From NCBI GenBank assembly GCA_041398745.1, contig JAWKUB010000002.1:620001-684000 (forward strand): a stretch of DNA of 64,000 nt, given 5' to 3'. This stretch comes from JACKHO01 sp041398745 (lineage in GTDB: Bacteria; Planctomycetota; Planctomycetia; Planctomycetales; Planctomycetaceae). The position numbers and the translations under genes are program-made. Under the pieces are notes generated by a model. That model made no database searches. It saw nothing but the letters and a program-made list of their open reading frames with translations, and was not told the DNA's origin. Shown here piece after piece: positions 17,001-24,008 of this stretch (positions within the stretch are counted from its first letter, which is position 1; each line of letters begins with the position of its first letter).

Positions 17001-18195
17001 TCCGATCGTAGAACGGGATCACCGTGATCTGGCTCGTGGTGACCCATGCGGGCCATTGATCTCGCGGTGTGGTGCGGAGATGCTTCACCCAGATGTCATG
17101 ATTCAACTCGACACCGTTGAATGCATCGAAGTCGTGCTGGCGACCGTAGGTGATAACCTCCTCACGCTGGACCTGCCGATAATCGATAAGAGCCTTGGTC
17201 GGCAATCCGGGGGCGATGGCGTCGATTTGCGTCTTAACACTCTTGATCGCGGCGAGCGGATTGAACCCGTAGCGAACAACGGCGACACCTCCGACCGCTT
17301 CTGCGCCCCCCTTATCCAGTGCACCTCTCCTGAGCGCCGGTCCCAGCGAGACGTGCGCCACGTCTTTGATGTAGATGGGAACGTTGTCGTTGACAGCCAC
17401 GACACTGTCTTCAATGTCTTCCACTTTCTCGACGAAGCCCAGCCCGCGGATAAAGTATTCGGCCTTGTTGATCTCGATGGTGCGGGCACCGACATCGATA
17501 TTGGACATTTTCACGGCCATGAACACATCATCGATGCCAACGCGGGCAGCCCGCATCGCATCGGGGTCGACGTCGATCTGGTACTCCTGAACGAAACCGC
17601 CGATCGAGGCCACTTCAGAAATTCCTTCTGCCGAGAGGAGCGAGTAGCGGACGTACCAATCCTGAGTTGTCCGCAGTTCGTCAAGGTCCCAGCCACCTGC
17701 CGGATTGCCGTCCGGGTCACGTCCCTCCAGCGTATACCAGAAAATCTGCCCCAGCGGAGTTGCGTCTGGACCAAGAGCTGGCGTCACTCCTTCCGGAAGT
17801 GTGCCCGACGGTAGGCTGTTGAGTTTCTCCAGAACTCGGGTGCGAGACCAGTAGAACTCCACGTCCTCATTGAAGATCACATAGATCGTCGAGAAGCCAA
17901 AGAACGAGTAGCTGCGAACGGTCTTGACTCCCGGCACCCCCAGCAGCGACACGGTGAGGGGATAGGAAATCTGATCTTCGACGTCCTGTGGTGACCGACC
18001 CATCCATTCAGTAAAGATGATCTGCTGGTTCTCGCCAATGTCCGGAATGGCATCGGTCGGGACCGGATTGCGCGGCAGGTCTCCGACATCCCAGTCAAAC
18101 GGGGCCACGAGAACTCCCCAACCGATCACTGCGAAGACGAGCAGTGCGACGATCAGTTTATTCTCAAGGCAGAAACGAATGACTCGGTCGATCAT
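14041..18195 (-). CDS. cusA: CusA-like heavy-metal efflux RND pump, enlarged (cluster I)
   Basis: Inner-membrane proton/metal antiporter (1384 residues; family usually 1030-1070). It should form a trimer with the adaptor encoded upstream. The N-terminus MIDRVIRFCLENKLIVALL, the TM4 motif AIAIGTMVDMGIIL with the proton-relay Asp, and the C-terminal GIASDDGVVIATYL are HME-RND marks. The three methionines that bind Cu(I)/Ag(I) in E. coli CusA have counterparts in LYMPTTMP, PISMIETT and IVMLQSGM, so copper/silver is inferred. The extra length comes from two insertions: about 100 residues with added hydrophobic segments between TM6 and the second porter domain (from LKQILYAALIAAG), and about 50 residues rich in charged DKDG repeats between the second and third Met sites. 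It is last in the sigma/anti-sigma/adaptor operon. Confidence 0.95.
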   Translation of the reverse strand: MIDRVIRFCLENKLIVALLVFAVIGWGVLVAPFDWDVGDLPRNPVPTDAIPDIGENQQIIFTEWMGRSPQDVEDQISYPLTVSLLGVPGVKTVRSYSFFGFSTIYVIFNEDVEFYWSRTRVLEKLNSLPSGTLPEGVTPALGPDATPLGQIFWYTLEGRDPDGNPAGGWDLDELRTTQDWYVRYSLLSAEGISEVASIGGFVQEYQIDVDPDAMRAARVGIDDVFMAVKMSNIDVGARTIEINKAEYFIRGLGFVEKVEDIEDSVVAVNDNVPIYIKDVAHVSLGPALRRGALDKGGAEAVGGVAVVRYGFNPLAAIKSVKTQIDAIAPGLPTKALIDYRQVQREEVITYGRQHDFDAFNGVELNHDIWVKHLRTTPRDQWPAWVTTSQITVIPFYDRTGLIYETLGTLNKALMEEILITIIVILVMVMHLRSSILISALLPLAVLMCFIAMKTFGVDANIVALSGIAIAIGTMVDMGIILCENILKHLEEAPAEESRLEVIHRASTEVGSAVLTAVSTTIVSFLPVFTMVGAEGKLFKPLAFTKTFALAAAVIVALTIIPPAAHILFTASVSSRRLKQILYAALIAAGVGIGIWLAWWAGVIVGALGAYKLLEESLPEQREVWKTRMRRGSTMLASGAAVLFVGILLTDDWLPLGPDKGFLRNFAFVTLLIGGLLASFQVFQMYLYKPILWWCLNHKLLFLCVPAMILVLGFGVWLGPRFIFGRIPAEYDAQSLAAEDIAKLSAFEGFKYELGGLRGQSWETLRHAPLATQLKWTLATTWKGFGKEFMPPLDEGSYLYMPTTMPHASIGEALSVLQLQNQRISAIPEVELAVGKIGRANSPLDPAPISMIETTINYKSEYIVDKDGHRIKYQFDEREADWFQDKDGNLLTAKDGQPYQVTGMYARDNEGRLIPDPEGIPFRQWRRPLDPALNPGRKEWPGIATPDDIWDEITEAGQVPGTTSAPKLQPIAARIVMLQSGMRAPMGVKVKGPDLDTIEKVALDIERFLKEVPSVEASAVIADRIVGKPYLEIDFDRKKIARYGLTIRDVQDVIEVAIGGKRITTTVEGRERFPVRVRYMRELRNEIEMMNQILVPAKDGSHIPLSQLAEIRYLRGPQVIKSEDTFLLGYVLFDMKVGKAEVNVVEDCQRYLQEKIDSGEFVLLPGVSYTFAGNYENQIRSQKTLMVVLPLALFVIFIILYMQFRSVITTSLVFSGIAIAWAGGFIMLWLYGQPWFLDFAIFGTEMQTLFQIHPINLSVAIWVGFLALFGIASDDGVVIATYLDQSFFSNRITTSHEARRATLEAGLRRVRPCLMTTATTILALLSVLTSTGRGSDIMVPMAIPSFGGMLIEIMTMLVVPVLYCSVQEWKLRFGITDPRFAEHTD

Positions 18196-18228
18196 TGATT
18201 GCTTCCCGTGACTCAGTCTCTTTGGTCT

Positions 18229-20904
18229 CTAATGTTCTGCGTGATTCTGATGTGTGTCGTGCTGGTCTCCCGACGCTGGCGGATCGATGGTGATTTGCTC
18301 GACGCGGTCGGCACACTTGAGCATCGTTGAGCCGAAATACGGATTGCGGACTTGATCGTCGGGTTGGTACCACACGGCTCCTTTGCCCTGAAACGCCATC
18401 GGACAGTGCAATTCATAGATCGGGCTGTCATTGCCAAATCCGAACACTCTTGCGAGCAAGCCAATTTCCTGAGACAAGGGCCAGAACGCCGACCTCAGTG
18501 TCTGAAGGTCTTTCGATGCTTGGAGCCGCTCGATGAGCTTGATCAGATTGGCGTGCTCGGTCGACCACTCTTTCTCGGATCTCTCATCCAGTCCTTCGCC
18601 ACTCACGGCAGATAGCGATGTCTGCAATGTTGCGACTGCGTTGGCGGCGTCCGAGAAATTGTCGCCTGCCAGAGCCTGTCCCACGAGCAGGTATTGCTGC
18701 CAGACCTGATTCAGCCCTGACTGGAACTCGGGTGAAACTGCAAGCCGTTCTATTTGAGAAGATTCTTGAGTCCTCACCCCCAGTTGCTCGCGCATTCGTC
18801 GCATGTGCCCTTTGAGCAGCAGGAATACTCGATCCGCTTCGCTCATCTGCTGCACGTCGGCACCTTCGATGGCGTCGTTCCCCAGCAGCATCGCAAACTC
18901 TTTCCACACCATTCGTGGATGGCCCGACAACGTCGATCCATCCACCGCACCGAGCGACTGGGCGAACTGACGAAACATCGCGGTCACCTTGGTGAGGTCC
19001 TGTTGCTGGACCGCATTGGTGACCTGGTCAAAGGCTTCTTCCAGCGTCCGCAACTGCTGAGTGAAGTTGGCCGGGAGCGAGGCAACGTGGCCGGTATGTT
19101 CATCGGCCTTTTTCTTGACCGCAGTTCCACCATGGTTATGACCGCCACCGCCGCCACCTTCCGGAGTCATCATGCTCGGCTTGGCCTGAATCTGGATTTC
19201 GGCGTCGACCTTGAAGCTCCCGTGTGTGACCACCATTTCGCCTTCAGACAGACCATTCCTGACGAGGTAATAATCTCCGGCGCGAGGTCCCAGCACGATC
19301 TCGCGACCCTCGAATGTAGGTCGTTCGGCCGGAGCAAACTGCTCTCGGGCGGCACTCATCACCGTTTCGATTTCGGCGATGATCGGCTCCGCGTCCTTAG
19401 CCGACGTCACCCGCTGGCCGGCTAATGCCTGCTGGGAAAGTTTGTCGGCGTACTGATTCCAGACTCGATGGGCGTAGTCCGTTCCCGGTTGGTCTTGCGG
19501 ACGGTCGAGCATGTTCGCATAGGTGATGAACGCACCCCGAATCTTCTGCATGTCGCCGCCTTGAACGACCGTCGACAACGTCTGGAACGCGGGTTCGGCG
19601 AACGACGGCAGATTCGGAAGTTGGACATAGACAATCGCCCGTGTTCCTGTGACGAGGGCGGCACTGTAAGGGACAACCAGGGGCGGTCGCTGGCCGTCGG
19701 AGATGGGGGTCACAAACCCGAGTGTTTCCGCCCGTACCAGCGGCATGCCACAAATCGGGCAATCGCCCGGTTCATCACGCACAATCTCCGGGTGCATCGG
19801 GCTGAGCCATTTGCCGACCAGACTCGGGTCCATCACCTTCCCCCCTGCGGCCACTTGAGGGCGAACCACGGCATGCACGAACATTTCCGGTTTGAGCTTG
19901 CCATCCAGATTGGGGACGTTGACCCGCACCTTGACCGTGCGCGTCTTGTCGTTGAGCACTGGCTGTATGAATGCGATCCGGCCACGGAATTCATCGCCCG
20001 GATAGGCGTCCGTGGTGATCACGACATCCTGACCGTAGCGGACCCACTGCAGATCGGACTCGTAGACATCGAGATGGACCCAAACCTGATTGAGGTCGGC
20101 GATCGTGTAGATGCGTTCGCCCAACTGCACCCGTTCCCCCGCCTGCTTCAACTTCTCGATCACAACTCCCCCCAAAGGGGCATAAATAATGAGATGTTCT
20201 TCTGGTGCGTTACTCTGTTCGATCTTCGCAATCTGTTTCTCTTTCAGTCCCAGCAATCGCAGTTTCTCACGCGCAGATTCGACGAGGTCAATCGGTCGAA
20301 TCAGCGTGGTCGTTGAGGGACGATCATTCTGGTTTTTGAGAGCCTGGATCAATTCTTCCTGAGCCGAATAGAGCTGCTCGCTGTAGATGGAAACCAAGTG
20401 GTCCCCTTGCTTGACCTCCAAGCCCGTGTAGTCCACGAACAAACGGTCTAAGCGTCCGGGCACCCAGGCAGTGATGTAGCCCAGCCTGGTTTCGTCGTAG
20501 TCGACCCGTCCCACCATGGGAATCTCATGAGTCACGTAGCGTCGATCAACTGGTGTCGTGGTGATCTGCATGAGCGCCTTGGACTCGGCACTAATCACCA
20601 GAGTCCGCATTCCACCGGCAGACTTGGTGATGGGGATCAACTCCATTCCACAAATCGGACACTTGCCAGGTTTCGGCTGCCGAATCTGAGGGTGCATCGA
20701 ACAGGTCCAAAGTGTTTCCCCTGCCGGGACAGAGACACTCTCTGCCGATGAATCCAAAGACTTGCCTTCCGGGGCACGCGAAAAGGCCCCGGCGACCAGC
20801 ATTCCAACCAGCAGAAACAGAATTGCCTGACCAGCGAATAGCATTCCCTGATGTCGCGAGATGAAAGGCGCAGCTCTGTTCTCGATGGGTGCGGTGTTGT
20901 TCAT
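18229..20904 (-). CDS. cusB: CusB-like RND periplasmic adaptor with two metal-binding ribbons and DUF3347-like end
   Basis: Adaptor (891 residues; family usually about 400-500) that joins the CusA pump to an outer-membrane channel. Order: cytoplasmic tail, membrane anchor (residues 23-42), a heavy-metal-binding ribbon WTCSMHPQ...GKCPICGMELIP (C68, H71, C82, C85), the barrel-sandwich/hairpin core (residues 95-350), a second ribbon SPMHPEI...GDCPICGMPL near residue 375, a His-rich GGGGGGHNHGG linker near 585, and a C-terminal DUF3347-like region ending YELHCPMAF, VWYQPDDQVRNPYFGSTMLKC. That C-terminal domain is usually a separate periplasmic copper-related protein, so this is a fusion. The start has GGAGG upstream. 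It lies 33 bases before cusA and 28 bases after the anti-sigma gene. Confidence 0.93.
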   Translation of the reverse strand: MNNTAPIENRAAPFISRHQGMLFAGQAILFLLVGMLVAGAFSRAPEGKSLDSSAESVSVPAGETLWTCSMHPQIRQPKPGKCPICGMELIPITKSAGGMRTLVISAESKALMQITTTPVDRRYVTHEIPMVGRVDYDETRLGYITAWVPGRLDRLFVDYTGLEVKQGDHLVSIYSEQLYSAQEELIQALKNQNDRPSTTTLIRPIDLVESAREKLRLLGLKEKQIAKIEQSNAPEEHLIIYAPLGGVVIEKLKQAGERVQLGERIYTIADLNQVWVHLDVYESDLQWVRYGQDVVITTDAYPGDEFRGRIAFIQPVLNDKTRTVKVRVNVPNLDGKLKPEMFVHAVVRPQVAAGGKVMDPSLVGKWLSPMHPEIVRDEPGDCPICGMPLVRAETLGFVTPISDGQRPPLVVPYSAALVTGTRAIVYVQLPNLPSFAEPAFQTLSTVVQGGDMQKIRGAFITYANMLDRPQDQPGTDYAHRVWNQYADKLSQQALAGQRVTSAKDAEPIIAEIETVMSAAREQFAPAERPTFEGREIVLGPRAGDYYLVRNGLSEGEMVVTHGSFKVDAEIQIQAKPSMMTPEGGGGGGHNHGGTAVKKKADEHTGHVASLPANFTQQLRTLEEAFDQVTNAVQQQDLTKVTAMFRQFAQSLGAVDGSTLSGHPRMVWKEFAMLLGNDAIEGADVQQMSEADRVFLLLKGHMRRMREQLGVRTQESSQIERLAVSPEFQSGLNQVWQQYLLVGQALAGDNFSDAANAVATLQTSLSAVSGEGLDERSEKEWSTEHANLIKLIERLQASKDLQTLRSAFWPLSQEIGLLARVFGFGNDSPIYELHCPMAFQGKGAVWYQPDDQVRNPYFGSTMLKCADRVEQITIDPPASGDQHDTHQNHAEH

Positions 20905-20932
20905 GTGAGTCCTCCGTCTGCCGGGTTACCGG

Positions 20933-21787
20933 TCACAACGTGCCTGTCTTCGGGATTCTGCTAAACCAGGCGACCAGTTTGTCGACTTCACCAACGTCTT
21001 GGGCTCCGATCACCGTCACGAGCCGTTCTCCGGATTTCCATGATGCAGCCATCGAATTCGGAAGCTCGACGAGTGCGCATTGTTTTGACTGACAGATCAC
21101 TTTGACCGCAGGTCGCTTACCGAACCACTCGGGTTCATCTTCGTCGTGCTCAAAGATTGCGAGCGTTGTCCCATCTGCTCGCTGGCAGAGGCATTGCACG
21201 CACGTGCAGCAGGGCATCTTCATCACATGCGTGGAGACCAGGGAATATCCATCCGGCAAGCCGTCAGCGACAACGGGTCGATAGCCTACACGGTCAACAG
21301 CTTCCTCTGGGCGAACAAGCTGGTTTGGATATTTCGACAGCAGAAACGCCTGAGCGTCGTGCGGGTCGGATTTGAAGCGATCCAGATATTCACCAAAGAC
21401 CGCGATGAACTGATGGTGTTCATGAGACGGGAACATCCAACGGTAACCAAATCCCGCTGCTGTCACGGAAACCAGGACGAGCGCTGCCAGTGTTGTCCAG
21501 CGTCGAGAGTTCCATGTCGTTGTCGAGTAGGACAAGATCGCGTGCCGTGAAGCTGGCGGAGTTGAGTCATCCTGATCCAGACCGGATTCAATTCGCTGCC
21601 AAAGCTCTGCGGATGGTGGTGAGACCGTCGACTCAGAGGCAAGTTGCGATAAGCGGCCAAATCCGTCGAGTTCCATGCTGCATGTGGAACAGTCTTCAAG
21701 ATGCTGCTCAACCTGCTGATGCAGTTCGGGACTCAGTTCACCGTCGAAGTAGGCCGACAACAGTTCTTGGACTTCTGTGCAGTTCAT
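20933..21787 (-). CDS. zf-HC2 anti-sigma factor with Cys-rich extracytoplasmic domain
   Basis: A 284-residue membrane anti-sigma factor. The N-terminal zinc-binding anti-sigma domain has C3, then HLEDCSTC (H29, C33, C36). One membrane helix follows (about 98-116, TLAALVLVSVTAAGFGY). The C-terminal, extracytoplasmic part contains HVMKMPCCTCVQCLCQR (C193, C194, C196, C199, C201 with M189 and M191) and a further CQSKQC (C232, C237). The first domain should hold the ECF sigma factor encoded one base upstream. The thiol cluster is a natural candidate for direct copper sensing; this is inference. It is transcribed with the cusB/cusA genes, so it probably controls them. Confidence 0.88.
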   Translation of the reverse strand: MNCTEVQELLSAYFDGELSPELHQQVEQHLEDCSTCSMELDGFGRLSQLASESTVSPPSAELWQRIESGLDQDDSTPPASRHAILSYSTTTWNSRRWTTLAALVLVSVTAAGFGYRWMFPSHEHHQFIAVFGEYLDRFKSDPHDAQAFLLSKYPNQLVRPEEAVDRVGYRPVVADGLPDGYSLVSTHVMKMPCCTCVQCLCQRADGTTLAIFEHDEDEPEWFGKRPAVKVICQSKQCALVELPNSMAASWKSGERLVTVIGAQDVGEVDKLVAWFSRIPKTGTL

Positions 21788-21788
21788 G

Positions 21789-22364
21789 TCACGCCTCCCA
21801 ACCGAGTTCAGTCAGGTGTTGCTGGAGTTCGCGGCGGGCTCGGTTTAGACGTGATCCGACCGTCCCTTCTGGAATCTCCATCGCCTCGGCAATCTCCCGA
21901 TAGGACAGGCTCTCAAGTTCCTTGAGGACGAAGACTGACCGTAACTCGGGATCGAGTCGCAGGAGCGCATGCTCAAGCAGGTCTCGGCGATCGTGTCCTT
22001 CATTTTCCTCGGGTTTCTGACTCATCGGGTCGACCAATAGTGGCTGAAATCTCCAGCGGCGTTCTTTCCGGAGAAACTGCAGCGCCTCGTTCGTCGCCAG
22101 TCGATACAGCCAAGTCTCAAAGCGTGACTCTTGCGCAAACTGATGCAATTTCCGAAAGACCTGCAGGAAGACCTGTTGGGTCAGATCCTCAGCGTTGTGG
22201 ACTCCCACAAGTCGGACCATGAGACAGTACACCTGTGCTTGGCAGCGATCATAAAGGGACTTTTGGGCACCTCTGTCGCCTGCACAGCAACCCGCGAGCA
22301 CATCAGCAGACAATTCTGCCGTGCACAGGGAGTCCTGTTCATGCGACGTTCTGTTAGATGTCAT
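21789..22364 (-). CDS. ECF-family RNA polymerase sigma factor
   Basis: A 191-residue sigma-70 family protein. Region 2 is AEDLTQQVFLQVFRKLHQF followed by FETWLYRLATNEALQFLRK. Region 4 is DPELRSVFVLKELESLSY with the helix-turn-helix YREIAEAMEIPEGTVGSRL. The ATG at 22364 is chosen because GGAG lies 8 bases upstream; the TTG one codon earlier is less likely. Its stop is one base from the anti-sigma start, so the two are coupled. It heads the cluster I operon, and by analogy with CnrH of Cupriavidus it probably activates that operon and itself when the anti-sigma factor senses metal. Confidence 0.93.
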   Translation of the reverse strand: MTSNRTSHEQDSLCTAELSADVLAGCCAGDRGAQKSLYDRCQAQVYCLMVRLVGVHNAEDLTQQVFLQVFRKLHQFAQESRFETWLYRLATNEALQFLRKERRWRFQPLLVDPMSQKPEENEGHDRRDLLEHALLRLDPELRSVFVLKELESLSYREIAEAMEIPEGTVGSRLNRARRELQQHLTELGWEA

Positions 22365-22787
22365 CAACTCCGGATTTCTTCATGAGAATCATCGGATGCG
22401 ACGTTCTCACTTCCTGAGAGTGCGGTGAATCAGTGTCGACAGTCAGCAGATCACACCCACAGCAACAAAATCGCACGGGAGTGACAGCATGTGCGTAAGC
22501 CGCAGCAGCCTGACGAGTTGACAGCCGCTGAGTGGTGTCGACCAAGTTAGGATACAGCGATGCATACGGGAACGCGATGGCGACAAGTCGAATTGTCGTC
22601 CACTCGAACGAAAGTGAGCTGCGTCACGACGTTCGAAAAATCAGTTTACGAGCGTGAAGAATCGCCATCCGAGATGCATCCAACTTTCAGCAGCGAGGTT
22701 GACTGATCCCAATCCGCCATGTATCGCCCCTACTGGGCCACTCGCCGCCGTTTGCATGGCTCGCCTCTCGTGAAGGAAGTACACCCA
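22365..22787. promoter_or_regulatory. divergent regulatory region between the sigma-factor operon and a secreted-protein gene
   Basis: 423 bases without a gene. They must carry the promoter of the sigma operon (minus) and that of the gene at 22788 (plus). ATGCGACGTTCT occurs at 22396-22407 and again at 22341-22352 (the second copy inside the sigma gene start), and the core CGACGTTC once more near 22627. Whether this repeat is the sigma factor's own promoter element is a guess. Confidence 0.4.
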
Positions 22788-23408
22788 ATGTTGACAACCC
22801 AAAGAACTTTTGTTGCGGCGCTGCTCAGTCTAGCAATGATGGTCATGACCACGCAGTTCGCAGCGGCTCAGTCGCCGACGAATGCCGCCCTCCAGGCCCG
22901 CGCCAAGATGCAGCAGCGGCATCAGCAGACCGGCTCCATCGGAGGTGGCTATCGGCCCTATTCCGCTTGGACCTACCAGAACTCCGCCCAGTCGCACGCT
23001 CAGGCATTGAATTCCTACGGTCAGAATTGCCAGCAACTCCCCGCAGCGACGGCCCGCGAACATCTGACGGCGATTCAACAGAACGTGGCGGCGACAAGGA
23101 AGGAGATTGCCAAGCTCGGGGAAGAAGCATCCAAGGAAGCTGAGGTTAGGGAACAGGTTGTTGCCCTGGAGAAACATCTGGCCGAGTGCGAAAAGCTGTG
23201 CGGCATGATGGAGAAGACGATCACAGACGACGGTGTAGAGACGGTGCAAATGTGTGCCCACTGCACTGGTCTGGAAGCCAAATTGAAGGCTGCCGGAGTA
23301 GAACACCAGGCGCTGCTCAAGAAACTGGGCATCGAGCCTCCAATCCCCGCCAGCCCTCACGGCGATCATGATCACAAGTCCGATGCTGAGCCTGTCAAAA
23401 AGCCGTAA
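22788..23408 (+). CDS. exported coiled-coil protein with CxxC motif
   Basis: A 206-residue secreted protein. The ATG at 22788 is preceded by GAAGGA and begins a signal peptide (LLSLAMMVMTTQFAAAQ). The mature protein starts with a Gln/Ala-rich stretch, has a helical middle with heptad-like charge pattern (AATRKEIAKLGEEASKEAEV), a CEKLCGMMEK segment, MCAHC near residue 160, and a His/Asp-rich tail (HGDHDHKSD). It is divergent from the sigma operon and is followed by a CPV...CC lipoprotein gene. It probably binds metal outside the cytoplasm, perhaps as a sponge; the family is not recognised. Confidence 0.75.
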   Translation: MLTTQRTFVAALLSLAMMVMTTQFAAAQSPTNAALQARAKMQQRHQQTGSIGGGYRPYSAWTYQNSAQSHAQALNSYGQNCQQLPAATAREHLTAIQQNVAATRKEIAKLGEEASKEAEVREQVVALEKHLAECEKLCGMMEKTITDDGVETVQMCAHCTGLEAKLKAAGVEHQALLKKLGIEPPIPASPHGDHDHKSDAEPVKKP

Positions 23409-23429
23409 GCTCGTCTTCGATTGACTCAA

Positions 23430-23461
23430 CCGACCGGTCCGGCAACCCGCTGGCCGGTCGG
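23430..23461 (+). terminator. hairpin between two secreted-protein genes
   Basis: CCGACCGG (23430-23437) pairs with CCGGTCGG (23454-23461), 16-base loop, 19 bases after the stop of the preceding gene. The following bases CGTTCTATCGTTC give only a weak T-rich tail, so termination may be partial. Confidence 0.4.
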
Positions 23462-23506
23462 CGTTCTATCGTTCATAAACCCATCACAGGACTCAAGGAA
23501 CCCCCG

Positions 23507-23893
23507 ATGAATCCGACGAACTTTCTGGCATCTTTGATTGCGGTCGTTGCAGTCCTCATCACAGGATGCAGCGGCACGTCGTCCTCACCAGCACAGACGA
23601 ATGGCGGAGACAATGTGACATCAGGAACATATGATCACGCAGACCATGTCCACGGTACAGGAGGAACTGACATGGACAAAATGAAGGCCGAACTTGCGAA
23701 GCTGTCACCCGAAGATGCTGCATCCGCCGAGAAACAGCACGTCTGTCCCGTCACTGGAGAGATGCTCGGCACGATGGGTGCCCCGATCAAGGTCGATGTC
23801 AACGGCCGGCAAGTTTGGGTCTGCTGCTCTGGCTGCAAAAAGACACTGTTGGCAGACCCCGCCAAGTACCTGGCGAAAATTACAGGAGAATGA
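23507..23893 (+). CDS. lipoprotein with one CPV...CCxGC metal-binding module
   Basis: A 128-residue lipoprotein: signal peptide with lipobox LITGC (Cys21), a linker with DHADHVHG, then one YHS-like module HVCPVTGEMLGTMGAPIKV...VWVCCSGCKKTLLADPAKYL. The spaced Cys residues (CPV, CCSGC) fit a Cu(I)- or Zn-binding site. The same module occurs in the proteins at 29320, 33397 (twice) and 37074. It is the second gene of a small plus-strand pair that faces the copper operon. The role is probably copper capture at the outer face of the membrane; this is inferred. Confidence 0.85.
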   Translation: MNPTNFLASLIAVVAVLITGCSGTSSSPAQTNGGDNVTSGTYDHADHVHGTGGTDMDKMKAELAKLSPEDAASAEKQHVCPVTGEMLGTMGAPIKVDVNGRQVWVCCSGCKKTLLADPAKYLAKITGE

Positions 23894-24008
23894 GACCCAG
23901 CTGACGAAATCGACTTGCGCTCGTGGACTCTCCTGATTTAGCCAACTCTGATCCGAGAGACAGTCTATGTCACTCGGCCCCATCCTATGAGCCGGTTCCT
24001 CATTGAAC

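Noticed and set aside
16906..17814. A 302-codon plus-strand frame within the cluster I cusA region.
   Set aside because: Antisense to a pump with clear family motifs; no ribosome site or domain.
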